From the NCBI RefSeq assembly GCF_018687715.1, contig NC_056759.1, positions 4,257,501-4,321,500 on the forward strand: a stretch of 64,000 bases of DNA. Reading direction: 5' to 3'. A program made the position numbers and the translations under genes. The DNA comes from Carya illinoinensis. Its lineage: Eukaryota; Streptophyta; Magnoliopsida; Fagales; Juglandaceae. Below are positions 37,101 to 47,249 of this stretch, piece after piece. The stretch's first letter is position 1. Each line of letters starts with the position of its first letter. The notes beneath the pieces were generated by a model, which saw only the letters and a program-made list of their open reading frames with translations, had not been told where the DNA came from and did no database searches.

Positions 37101-37845
37101 GTATTTTTCATGTTAAGTCAAGTTTGTGTAGAATACATGGGGCCACAACAACTGTGGAGTATATATTTTCATGTTAATTCAAGTTTCAGAGCAAGTTCAT
37201 GCTAAGTCAAGTTGCAAGTCAAGTTCAGTTCATGTTTCAATTTAAGTTATGTCAATTATGCTATGTTGTACTCCAAGTTATGCTTTAATTTCTTATGAAT
37301 TTGATTATGCATTTATGCTTTTACTGACATCCATGCATCATTAGCTTGTATGGAAGTTTTTTGTTAACTTACTGAGATTTGTAATCAAATCTCACTTTGG
37401 TAGTCCCAACTACCATTCCCCCCGAATGGTAAATCTTGTTACAGGACCTGAAGGAGAATCAGGAACTGATCAACTAGACACAGTTGACTAAGTGACGGTG
37501 CGACATAAATATTGATATAGTAATTAACGTAAATTACTACTTGTACGATTGAGTTGCATCTCTACTACTTTTTGGATCATAACCATTTTGGACTAGTGTT
37601 GTGATCTTAGTTGTTCAATGGATTTTTATGTATGAAGTATGTTTTAAGCATTTGGGATATTTTCAATTTGGTGCATAGTATTGCTAAAGACAAAAAATTT
37701 ATCCGCTGCGAATATTGCATATTGTTAGATGCATGTTAGGAATATTGCATCTTATATGTCATGAACGGGGGCAAGTAACCTTGTGTTGCATGTCTCGACG
37801 CTTCAAATGTCCGTCCGATCCCAAACGGAATTTGGGGGCGTCACA
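34107..37845 (+). repeat. 5' LTR of the young element
   Basis: This 3739-bp direct repeat starts TGTAACAG and ends GTCACA. Its 3' half contains many TCATG/AAGTCAAG-type short repeats and an eight-unit hairpin array at 36719-37175. It is followed two to three bases later by the primer-binding site. Confidence 0.92.
36719..37175 (+). repeat. Eight-unit tandem hairpin array in the 5' LTR
   Basis: Eight units share a 36-bp core that begins AATACATGGGGCCACA and ends CTGTGGAGTATGTATT. Within each core AATACAT pairs with ATGTATT and CCACA pairs with TGTGG, so every unit can fold. Units are separated by alternating spacers of two kinds, either MATGTTAAGTCAAGTTTGTGTA-like or AACTACAAATGTGATGCG-like. 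Cores start near 36725, 36781, 36842, 36903, 36961, 37016, 37069 and 37131. The array is present unchanged in the 3' LTR. Confidence 0.9.
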
Positions 37846-37848
37846 GGG

Positions 37849-37860
37849 TGGTATCAGAGC
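37849..37860 (+). promoter_or_regulatory. Primer-binding site (initiator Met tRNA)
   Basis: TGGTATCAGAGC, three bases after the 5' LTR, is the standard plant retrotransposon site complementary to the 3' end of initiator methionine tRNA. It marks where minus-strand DNA synthesis begins. Confidence 0.92.
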
Positions 37861-37947
37861 AATACGTCTCTGGGCAGTAAATCCACATGTCCTTAGGAAA
37901 TGCACCAAACATTAGGCTTGAATTTCTTAAGGTATGAAGGGTAGTAT

Positions 37948-38166
37948 GTGGTTTTAATATATATGCTCGTGTGTTTCAAGAAGGGACACATGACTCGTGA
38001 TAGAATACCTCGGAATCCTAAGAGAGATAACAATCAAGAAGATCAGAATTTCCCGATGGATGAAGAATTAGTTGAGGTAAACATAGTTAACTTTGATCTG
38101 ATTGCAATTGATGGTAGTATTGCATTATTGTTATTTTGGAGTAGGTCAAGTCATTGGAGTTGGTAA
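37948..38166 (+). pseudogene. gag zinc-knuckle remnant of the young element
   Basis: The frame contains CFKKGHMTRDRIPRNPKRDN, which resembles the C-terminal CCHC zinc knuckle of plant Ty3/gypsy gag. It has lost part of the cysteine pattern. No capsid precedes it and no protease follows. It is a leftover of the deleted gag-pol region. Confidence 0.55.
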
Positions 38167-38984
38167 ATTGTACATTGTTTGATTCAAACGAGTCATTGTT
38201 TCTATTAATTGTGGTGCTTGAGAATTCAGCTTGGAAGTTAAATTGTTACCCTAGTGGTAAGAGTAACAATTTTCATTAGAAGTATTATTGTTCATACCAA
38301 TGTAGATATAGAATACATTTTAGTAATATGAGAAAGGATATGTAGGATTGATGAATGGTATTCCACATGTTTGGAGAATTGTTTTGATTCTAAAAATACG
38401 ATAGAAATTGTGTTTGGAAGAGTAATTTGATTAGGAGAAGCTTTAGCCTTAGTAGGATTCATTTATGATAATAGTATTACCACGCCGCCAGTAAATGATT
38501 TCTGACAAAGCACTATCTTTATGGATACATAGATCGATCTTCTTTTGAAAACTATTATATAGAGAGTAAAATATTGGTCTTGAGGATTTATGTGAACATT
38601 AGGAACAAATCATTTAAAGTTAGAATAATTGATAACTTATGATGGATAGAAGAGTTATGACAATCATAAGAGAGAAAGTTTCAAGTTTAAGTTATTAACT
38701 GGTCAGTTATCAAAGTACCACCTAGGAAGATGACTGATTGTTGCGATTATAAAGAAATAAGTTAGTCCTAGACCAGTAGAACTCCTTGAGGTTTTTATTA
38801 ACTTGAAGATTACTGAGAGTTTGGATATGCATGATTAAATGCATATTTATATGAGTCATTGGATCATGTCATATATATGAAAATCCCTGAAAGAAATAAA
38901 ATGGAGTACATAAAACATATACCAGAAGATAAAAACACAAATATGAATATTTGTGAAGTATTATTTTATTATCATAAAGCAAAA
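38167..38984. other. Degenerate interior of the young element
   Basis: No intact open frame is present. Short scraps, for example around 38695-38790, may derive from pol but are too broken to assign. The poly(A) signal of the antisense gene lies at 38965-38970. Confidence 0.4.
38965..38970 (-). terminator. Poly(A) signal of the antisense gene
   Basis: The minus strand reads AATAAAATAA about 15 bases after the stop codon at 38985. It is a canonical plant polyadenylation signal, unusually close to the stop. Confidence 0.5.
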
Positions 38985-39413
38985 TTACAGAAATTTGAGG
39001 CTCTTTGCCTCAATCTTTAAACGTTCTTGCTCTTCAAAAATCTGCATGCCTCTCCTATCTAAAGGAGTAGCCACTCGAAAAGAAGAGTTAAGCAAAGATT
39101 TTAAATCTCTATTCTCTCGCTTTACTGCTTCTATCTTCATGTTGGATTCCATAAGAAGCCTCTGAAGCAGAGAAATACTCTCGTGGAGTTTGTCAACCCC
39201 ACCAGTCCTGGATTGCAGTCTCTGAGAATATGCGACAATGGCTGATGAGTATCGAGTACCGAGACTCACAAGCTCGTAGATAAGTTCATTTTCTGACTTA
39301 TTAGTCAGATCATTATTTGATTGCATAATAGCACCTATGGAAGAAGCAGAAACAACTGGGGAACGAGGTGCAGAATACCTCATGTTTTGGCAATGAGAAG
39401 ATTGCTGAGCCAT
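38985..39413 (-). CDS. Antisense gene inside the young LTR retrotransposon (142 aa, unknown)
   Basis: This is an uninterrupted frame antisense to the element, from the ATG at 39413 to the TAA at 38985. It encodes 142 aa that I do not recognise. Residues 1-40 are serine-rich and polar. Residues about 40-140 look helical and carry heptad-like leucines and isoleucines (ISLLQRLLMESNMKIEAVKR, then EEQERLKIEAKSL), so a coiled coil is likely. A TATA box lies about 100 bases upstream. An AATAAA sits about 15 bases after the stop, giving a full miniature transcription unit. The rest of the interior is degenerate while this frame is clean, which suggests selection or recent capture. Antisense ORFs are known in some plant Ty3/gypsy lineages, but I cannot link this one to them. 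It could be a captured host gene fragment or an element-encoded accessory protein. Confidence 0.6.
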   Translation of the reverse strand: MAQQSSHCQNMRYSAPRSPVVSASSIGAIMQSNNDLTNKSENELIYELVSLGTRYSSAIVAYSQRLQSRTGGVDKLHESISLLQRLLMESNMKIEAVKRENRDLKSLLNSSFRVATPLDRRGMQIFEEQERLKIEAKSLKFL

Positions 39414-39513
39414 TGCAAAGTGAGTAAGCAGAAAGAGATTGCAGAGTAAGAATGCAGATTAATTTCAGAAAAGTGAAGAAGATGAGATGAGAAAGAAGAT
39501 GAACTGAATAATT

Positions 39514-39521
39514 CTTTTATA
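39514..39521 (-). promoter_or_regulatory. TATA box of the antisense gene
   Basis: The minus strand reads CTCTATAAAAGAATT here. This is a strong TATAAAAG match, about 100 bases upstream of the ATG at 39413. It implies a start site near 39485 and a leader of about 70 bases. Confidence 0.6.
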
Positions 39522-39584
39522 GAGAAAATTATGACGAATCACCTCTCGTGAATCATTTCCCTACAAGAGACAAGAGCAATGTAA

Positions 39585-39662
39585 TATCATAGCTGCGGTG
39601 CCTGACAATTACAGAAGAACAAAGTAGTGTCGTAGCTATGCGGCGCCTGACAACTACAGAAG
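39585..39662. repeat. Direct repeat upstream of the antisense TATA box
   Basis: Two related copies (about 39585-39617 and 39628-39662) share TAGCT-GCG-TGCCTGACAA-TACAGAAG order with small changes. They sit 65-150 bases upstream of the antisense TATA box, a usual place for activator sites. A second small repeat, CGAATCA and CGTGAATCA, lies at about 39535-39556. Any regulatory function is inferred. Confidence 0.5.
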
Positions 39663-40058
39663 ACTTATAAAAATCACGCGGATCAGAGTTGTCTGGTCTA
39701 AAACAGAGTGCCACCGATTTTGTTAAAAAGAGAGAGGTTAACGGTTTAATTTTGATGAATTCTTTACTAACTATGGTATTTACAAAAACATTTAAAGTAT
39801 ATCACCTATGCTTTTCTAAAGAAGAGTTTCGGAAGATTATTTACTTAAAGTTTTAGGTTTGGAGAGTATGTCGTTACAACTTGGCCAACCTTGTGCAAAG
39901 AAGTATAATCTAATTGTTGATTAAAGTAAGAGAGTTAAGGAATGACATAATCTCAAAGGCAAATATATACGGGATAGACAGTAGGTTGGTAAGCAACACC
40001 TCCTTATTAAATTTCTATTTCTTATTTAATTCGATTTCGAGGACGAAATCTTTTTTTT

Positions 40059-40070
40059 AGGAGGGGAGAT
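40059..40070 (+). promoter_or_regulatory. Polypurine tract of the young element
   Basis: AGGAGGGGAGAT directly precedes the 3' LTR. This is the expected site where plus-strand DNA synthesis is primed. It follows a T-run and the TTCGAGGACGAAATC end of former pol. Confidence 0.85.
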
Positions 40071-43000
40071 TGTAACAGCCCGCTAGAAATTCAATTAAGG
40101 AATTTCTATTGACTTTAGGAACCTCGTGAAAACTCTGTAAGTTTACACGAATCGACTAATCGCATAAATTTTAGCCTGTCAACATAGTTAGTGTTATCAC
40201 TCACTATGGTGCCAGAAATGCAATTTTAATTATTTGAGATAGTTAAAAGTGTCAGAATACATTATAGTCTACACCACTAGGCTTAATTGAATATTTAGAA
40301 TTTTTCAGTACTAAGTTTATTACGTTTATTTTTGGAGTGAATAGTAACCTCGGTAAATGTACTGAGCGCAGTGTTTTCAAAATCATAGTGTGAAATGTCT
40401 AAATTAGGATAGCGATATTTTATTTGGACACTTGGCAAGATCTTAACCACACATAATGAATAGTATTAGATACTTGGCACAAAGAGAAACCATTAGATGG
40501 AATTGTGAAGGAAATCAAGGTGTGAGATCATGACACCTAAGCAAAATACACATTTAGAAAATATCTTAAGAATAGAGATTTAAAATACACATAGAAAGAT
40601 TTTAGCCACCTTACTCTTCCAAGTCTACTCCACATTTGGAAAATATATTGAGCTGATTTTTATAGATATTATTGGATAGAATATTTTGAGATAATATTTT
40701 ATAGATATTTTGGGTAGGAGAAAACCACACTCAACTCTCAACTCCAGCCTTATCATCTCCCTTATCTCTTCCATAAGCATCTCCAGCCATCACACACGAA
40801 CTTATCTTCATTTACACGTTTCTTTAAAAGAATATCAAACATTCTCTCTCGGACAGCTTTTAGGAGTTCTTTTGCATGCCCATTTCGAAGCTGTTGTAAG
40901 TGTTTTATCATAAAGTCTCCTTCATATAAGTTGTTCCCTTTTGAGTCTAGTTTACATGGATATCTTATTTTCCCCATTTGAAGATCATTTGGTCAGTCAA
41001 ATATTGTGTAACCTATAGAAAGGTCATTCTGGGAGATAAACTGGAGAATATGTTATAGTTTGGAGTTTTTGACCAAGCTAATGGTTAGATATTGATCCGA
41101 AATTTTTATGGAGTATTGTTAACATGTATATGTGACTATTGGTTGAGGATTTTTGCATGATTAAAGGTTTTGATGAAAGATGTTCTTAGATTTAGAAACT
41201 TAGAAACTGGAAGAGGAAAAACAGTTTCTGTTTTGAGAAAGTTTAACTCTTTGGTGGTCTAAACCTATTCTAATGACGTTGATAATTTTATTGGAGGATC
41301 CTAAACATCTTATATACATGTTATATTATTATTTTGAAGATATTTGATGTTAGTTTCAAAGATATAAAATTTTATGCAAAGAGATATTCAGATAAGCCAA
41401 AGTGTGGATATTCTTGGCTAAATTTATGTTTTGGTTAATTTCTAACCATGTGATCTTGAATTAGAAGCTTGTATATGTTTTAGGACATCTTTTTAAACCA
41501 TGTAATGGTTTGGTTTGAAGATCATATATTTATAAGTCATAGATCAAGAGATTTATCAAAACTAGTTGAGGAAAAAGTTCCTGTTTTTGGACTAAGTGTA
41601 AAACCAAAAACTCCAAATGTTATTTTGTGATTTTGGTGACTTTAGTTTGATGATTTAAAGCATGGTTGATGTTAGGATGATATTATGAATATGTTAGAAG
41701 TAAGATTTGATTTTTGAAATTCTTGGAGATGTTTTGATTTAAGGTCAAAACTTGTGATTCAAGTGCTTAGATCTTTTTACAAAAAAAAGTTTGGTGTTGA
41801 TTATTAGATTTTTCTAAATGGATGTTTTAAGTATGGTTTTGAACTTAGGATTGGAAGATGTTTGTTGCAAAATTTTGGTTTAAGCATGAGTTTTGAAGTT
41901 GGAAGGAATTGCAACAAAAATAAAGGGAAATGACCTATGGATGTTTCGACCATAGTGTGTTCTTCATGGTTGTGTTTTGTTTTAAATTTTTATGAGTTGA
42001 TATTTAAGTTTAGGACAAAATTTACATGAGGAATGTAAATTTTGGAAACTTTTGAAGTTAGTATGCAAAATCCTTAAGTTATGGGTAAAACGGTCAATTT
42101 CCCACATGTAGAGAGTAAAATGAAAATTTTACTCTTTAAGTTAGTATTTTCCATATTTCAAATTATTAGTGATTTAGTTCTAATTTTTAGAATCACTAAT
42201 TACAGTTCCTCGTGATCGCACTTGAAGTTTTATAAGAAACGCGGAGATCGAGGTAAGTTAGCTTTTAACTTACTAGCAGTCTACTGTGTATGTATGCTAA
42301 GTAAAAGAACTACAGTGTATGTATGTATGTTATCATATGTGTCATGCCATGTCAAGTTATCATGTAATTGTCTATTATACAGAATTTATTCTGTCATCAA
42401 TTTTTATCTGTTACATAATATATTCTGTTATGTATTACTATACATTACAAGTACGTCATGCTAAGTATGTCATCTATTACATGTAAGTCAAGTCATGTAA
42501 TATTCACTGTTGCAAGTATGTCATGTTAAATATGTTGTCTATTATATGTTATGCCATGTTACGAAATGTTTCTATCTCAAGTTGGTCATGTATTCTAAGT
42601 TATGTTCAAATCACGTTATGTTACGTCAGGACTTTAGTCCTTTCGTATTCCAGTCACATTTCATCTTGAGTACATTATGATGTGTAGAATACATGGGGCC
42701 ACAACAACTGTGGAGTATGTATTTAACTACAAATGTGATGCGTAAAATACATGGGGCCACAACAACTGTGGAATATGTATTTTTTATGTTGAGTCAAGTT
42801 TGTGTAGAATATATGGGGCCACAACAACTGTGGAGTATGTATTTTTAATGTTAAGTCAAGTTTATGTAGAATACATGGGGCCACAACAACTGTGGAGTAT
42901 GTATTTAACTGCATTGTGATGTATAGAATGCATGGGGCCACAACAACTGTGGAGTATGTATTTACACATAGAATACATGGGGCCACAACAACTGTGGAGT

Positions 43001-43809
43001 ATGTATTTTTCATGTTAAGTCAAGTTTGTATAGAATACATGGGGCCACAACAACTGTGGAGTATGTATTTTTCATGTTAAGTCAAGTTTGTGTAGAATAC
43101 ATGGGGCCACAACAACTGTGGAGTATGTATTTTCATGTTAATTCAAGTTTCAGAGCAAGTTCATGCTAAGTCAAGTTGCAAGTCAAGTTCAGTTCATGTT
43201 TCAATTTAAGTTATGTCAATTATGCTATGTTGTACTCAAAGTTATGCTTTAATTTCTTATGAATTTGATTATGCATTTATGCTTTTACTGACATCCATGC
43301 ATCATTAGCTTGTATGGAAGTTTTTTGTTAACTTACTGAGATTTGTAATCAAATCTCACTTTGGTAGTCCCAACTACCATTCCCCCCGAATGGTAAATCT
43401 TGTTACAGGACCTGAAGGAGAATCAGGAACTGATCAACTAGACACAGTTGACTAAGTGACGGTGCGACATAAATATTGATATAGTAATTAACGTAAATTA
43501 CTACTTGTACGATTGAGTTGCATCTCTACTACTTTTTGGATCATAACCATTTTGGACTAGTGTTGTGATCTTAGTTGTTCAATGGATTTTTATGTATGAA
43601 GTATGTTTTAAGCATTTGGGATATTTTCAATTTGGTGCATAGTATTGCTAAAGACAAAAAATTTATCCGCTGCGAATATTGCATATTGTTAGATGCATGT
43701 TAGGAATATTGCATCTTATATGTCATGAACGGGGGCAGGTAACCTTGTGTTGCATGTCTCGACGCTTCAAATGTCCGTCCGATCCCAAACGGAATTTGGG
43801 GGCGTCACA
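40071..43809 (+). repeat. 3' LTR of the young element
   Basis: This LTR has the same 3739-bp length as the 5' LTR, with five substitutions and no length change detected. The hairpin array lies at 42683-43139. The GTATT duplication follows immediately at 43810-43814. Confidence 0.92.
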
Positions 43810-43814
43810 GTATT

Positions 43815-44118
43815 AGAGGAGGGGAAACTGGGCTCTTGACCGGGGACCCAAAAGGCCAAAAGTGGACTTCTATAAGTTCAATGGGGGGATCCATATGAGT
43901 GGCTTGATAATGTAGACCACTACTTCTATGCATATAAGGTACCAAGGGATGAGAGAGTGTCTACGGCATGCTTCTACCTAGAGGGCAAGGCAAGTAAGTG
44001 GTGGAGATGGCTAAGAGATCAACATGCCAAAGAGAGAAGAAGATTGGGATGGATGGCTTTTGAGACGGAGTTTATTCTTCAATTTGGACCATCCCCGACC
44101 ATTAATCATCATGGTCAA
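43815..44118 (+). pseudogene. gag capsid part of the outer element
   Basis: The translation includes VSTACFYLEGKASKWWRWLR and WMAFETEFILQFGPS, the typical capsid region of plant Ty3/gypsy gag. The frame is broken near 43885, where the reading shifts between a FNG start and a DPYEWLDNV continuation. It is interrupted again at 44118 by a solo LTR and resumes at 46183. Confidence 0.75.
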
Positions 44119-45471
44119 TGTGATGACCCGCTTTTACGTGTATTTTCACTGAAAGGTTGTTTTTAATTTAATTAATATATTGGTTTATTTATTTTAAATT
44201 AATGTATTTTAAATTAGTTTTAATTTATTTTATGTTGTGTTTAATTTATTTTAATCGTTTTATGCTTTTTAATATCGTTTTCGGCGAATCGGTTTTTGGT
44301 TTCCGGAGTGAGGATTGGACCTCATTTCTTTTCTTTTCTCTTTTTCTTTTTCCTTTTTTCCTTTTCTTTTTCTTCTTTTTTTTTCTTTTCTTTCTTTTTC
44401 TTCTTCTTTTTCTTCCCGTTTTTTCTCTCCCCGCACAACTCTCCTTCTCTTTTCTCCTTCCCGTCGTCGTCCCTTTGACCGCCCAGTTCTCCGCCGTCCG
44501 ACCACCGTTTAGTGCACCACCACCACCATTCTCTTCCCCTTCCACCAGAGATCATCCTCACCAATTTTCAGAGCCATCGGACCAGCCGTTAGCCACCACG
44601 AGCCCCTGGAAGTCACGGCACCTGCTCTATTTTTCCCCTGTCGCCGGTTGCTTTCGCAGCCCAGAACCGCCGCTCGCCGGTGGCGTGGCCTACATCACCC
44701 ACTCAATTTTCTTCCCCTCTCACCGGTGAACATCCCCATCAAGTTTCACCTCCATCCAAGCCACCGTTAGCCACCACTAGCTCTTCCAAGCCACACGATG
44801 TTTTACCGATTCCGGCGCCGTCGCACCACCTCTGGCCACCATCTCTTCACAGCTTCTTTCCCCACCTCTTGCTGACCTAACCCACCCATTTTCAGTCTCG
44901 ATCAGTTGCCGGAGCAGTTCTCACGAGCTCAACTCCGTTCAGCCTCTTTTTGGCCTTCGACCGCCGTTTCCACCACCACCCACGGCCAAAAATCGTTTCC
45001 CTTAACTTCATAAATATCTCAAAACCTTTCCTTATCAATTTCATGCCTTGGTTTGTCCATGTTCGAAAGTGGGTAATTTATTACCCACGACAACAGTGTA
45101 AATTACACTGTTACGTTGTTTTTCTTCCGCCGTTTGCAACGCCACGAACTTTCAAAAAATACCATATAGCGCTGTAAGTATTTTTCAAACCCTAATTTTA
45201 GATTTAAATATATTTTGCTCATTCAATAAATATTTACTGTTGGTTGGTTGATTCCGGACTGAGTCTGAGGAGTTCGGGAGTCGGTTGGATTTGAGGACGG
45301 AGTTGTTTGTTTGGTTGTTTTGAATGTTTGGAAAGTGTTGGTTAATTTGTGTAATTTTATTTGCATTGCATTGTGCACGCATATGCATGTATTAAATATT
45401 GAAAACTGGGTTTTCAAGCGAGAAATGTTTTTGGTATATATGAACGTATAAATTGATTGGTTTGATTCAGA

Positions 45472-45592
45472 GGCACGTGTAGGGATGGTGGTAGAGTCCC
45501 GCTTGTGATTCTTGCCTACGGTGCACGCGTAGGGATGGTAGTGAGTAGGGATGGTGGTAGAGTCCCGCCTGCGATTCCCGCCTACAGTGCTC
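45472..45592 (+). repeat. Direct repeats within the solo LTR
   Basis: GTAGGGATGGTGGTAGAGTC, followed by CCGC-(T/C)TG-GATTC-GCCTAC, occurs twice (about 45479-45530 and 45547-45592). A shorter partial copy lies in between. This is a local tandem amplification. Confidence 0.7.
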
Positions 45593-45610
45593 TGATGGTT
45601 TAGTTAATGG

Positions 45611-45667
45611 GCCATTTTCTGGGAAAATGGCGAGACTGGTTTTTGGGTCATTATCTGGGATAATGGC
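45611..45667 (+). repeat. Two hairpins with a compensating base change
   Basis: GCCATTTTC-TGG-GAAAATGGC (45611-45631) and GTCATTATC-TGG-GATAATGGC (45647-45667) are duplicated stem-loops with 9-bp stems and the same TGG loop. A T-A pair in the first stem is an A-T pair in the second, and a C-G is replaced by a T-G wobble. Pairing is therefore kept although the sequence changed. Confidence 0.75.
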
Positions 45668-46182
45668 GAGGATATGATTAAAGGATATATTTTGGGCCAA
45701 ATGAAATTTTGGCGTGCGTGGTAACAAATATGGCTTTACGGGACACGTGTATTGGCTTTTCTTTCATGCATATTGTTTGAGTTTTATATGTTTTTATCTA
45801 GTGGTGTTTGAATTTTACTTACTTGCGGCACCATTTCTGGTACCGTAGATTTTTGGTGTAGAGATCGAGGAAGAGAAGGAAGAGGCTGAGCCTGAGGATG
45901 CGGCTCCGCCGGAGTTCTAAGTGGAGTTTATGTTTTGTATTGGGCTTTGAAATAATATTTGTGTTTTGTAATATCTTATTAAGTATGTTTTGAACAGTTT
46001 TGTATTAAATAAGAAAAATTCTGGTACTAGTTATATGACTTTCATTATCCGCTGCGTTTTCTTTTGCACATTTGTTGCTTTTACACACACTTGGCATCGT
46101 CGATAGGGTGGTGACCCGGGTTGTCATCATCCGGACGTCTCGATTTTCCTGTGTCCGTGCGTGGGGATTTGGGGGCGTCACA

Positions 46183-47239
46183 CTCAACTTGCCAAGTTGA
46201 AACAAGATGGCAAGGTTAAGGCATACATAGAGGAGTTCCAGCAACTTCAAACTCTTGTTAGAGTTTGGTCCAAGGAGGCCCTTGTTGAGACATTCATTGA
46301 TGGATTGAAGTCTTGGTTAGCCAAGGAGATTATGTTGAAACAGCCCACCAAAATCCAAGAGATCATGAGGATGGCCGAGATATTGGAGGAGAATTCCTCC
46401 TATGATATGTGTCAATCAAAGGATGTGGGGAGCAAATTCACTACATCATTGCAAACCAAAAATCCTTAGAAAGGTGGGATGCTGATGAAAGGACTTCCAA
46501 GCCTAAGCCGAATGAGGTAAAGAAATTGTCAAGAGAAGAAGTTCAAAAGAGAATTAAGAATGGCCTATGCTTCAAGTGTGGAGAAAAATGGAATAGAGAG
46601 CACACAGGCAAGTCGGTCAAAGCTTATGTATTACTTGAGGATGATGATCTTGATGAGTCATCAAGCCATGAGTTGGAGCATGAAGAGGCTGAACCTAGTG
46701 ATGATTGTGGTGATGCCGAAATCTCACTCAATGCTATGTCAGGAGTCTAAAAACCCACTTCCATGAGGGTTATGGCTTGGATTGGAAAGTTGGAGGTATC
46801 TTTGTTGGTGGATAGTGGGTCTACTCACAACTTCATCAACACCAATATTATAACTAAAGTGGGATTGAAGCCGAGTGCTATTGAACCCTCTGAAGTGAAG
46901 GTTGCAAATGGAGACAAGTTTAAGTGTGAAGCACTTGTGAAAGAGGTTAATATGAATGTGCAAGGGGTGAGAATAGTAGCGGATTTTCATGTCCTAGCAC
47001 TTGAGGGACTTGAAATTGTGTTGGGCAACACTTGGCTTAAAGGCGTTAGGAAGGTGATGAATGATTATGATAAGATGACCATAGAGTTCAAGCTCAGGAC
47101 TAAGAAGCATACATGGACAACATTGATACCTAAGAAAGTAGAGTCTTGTGAGGCTTTGATATCCAAGGAGAACTACCTTTTGTGGACTACTCATGAGGAA
47201 GACGATTCCATGTTGATGATCTTGAGTGAGGCCGAATGA
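46183..47239 (+). pseudogene. gag C-terminus, zinc knuckle and aspartic protease of the outer element
   Basis: The end of capsid (VKAYIEEFQQLQTLVRVWSK) is followed, across a frame change near 46410-46465, by a zinc-knuckle region CFKCGEKWNREH. Its last cysteine is missing. Next comes a retroviral-type aspartic protease at 46763-47239 with the active-site motif LLVDSGSTHNFI and the later ALEGLEIVLGNTWL. The fold order is correct. A stop separates knuckle and protease near 46748. No reverse transcriptase follows, so the coding region is a fossil. Confidence 0.8.
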
Positions 47240-47249
47240 TGAGTGTAGG

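Larger units (their letters stand above)
34107..43809 (+). mobile_element. Young non-autonomous LTR retrotransposon with antisense gene
   Basis: The element is flanked by the duplication GTATT (34102-34106 and 43810-43814). It has two 3739-bp LTRs (34107-37845 and 40071-43809), both opening TGTAACAGCCCGC and ending GGGGGCGTCACA. The LTRs have equal length. I found five substitutions (34592/40556, 34634/40598, 37163/43127, 37274/43238, 37774/43738). A primer site for initiator-Met tRNA (37849-37860) and a polypurine tract (40059-40069) are intact. The interior is only 2.2 kb, with a fragment of a gag zinc knuckle and no pol. It needs a helper for mobility. The sequence before the polypurine tract, TTCGAGGACGAAATC, is typical of the 3' end of Tekay/Del-type chromoviral pol genes. 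Confidence 0.92.
44119..46182 (+). mobile_element. Solo LTR of a different family (2064 bp) inside gag
   Basis: The sequence starts TGTGATGACCCGC and ends TTTGGGGGCGTCACA. It is flanked by GTCAA (44114-44118) and CTCAA (46183-46187), a 5-bp duplication with one change. Removing it restores the host gag reading (…NHHGQ then LAKLKQDGK…). No internal retroviral sequence is present, so it is a solo LTR left by recombination. It contains a long T/C-rich tract (44315-44460), a direct repeat (45472-45592) and two hairpins (45611-45667). Its last 15 bases are shared with the neighbouring young element's LTR. Confidence 0.85.

Noticed and set aside
36719..37175. CRISPR-like look of repeats with variable spacers
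   Set aside because: The window is plant nuclear DNA. Spacers fall into two repeated types, and the array sits inside LTRs.
44246..44564. Frames rich in lysine/arginine or phenylalanine around the T/C tract
   Set aside because: They reflect a long pyrimidine-rich tract in a solo LTR, in all frames, with no protein signature.
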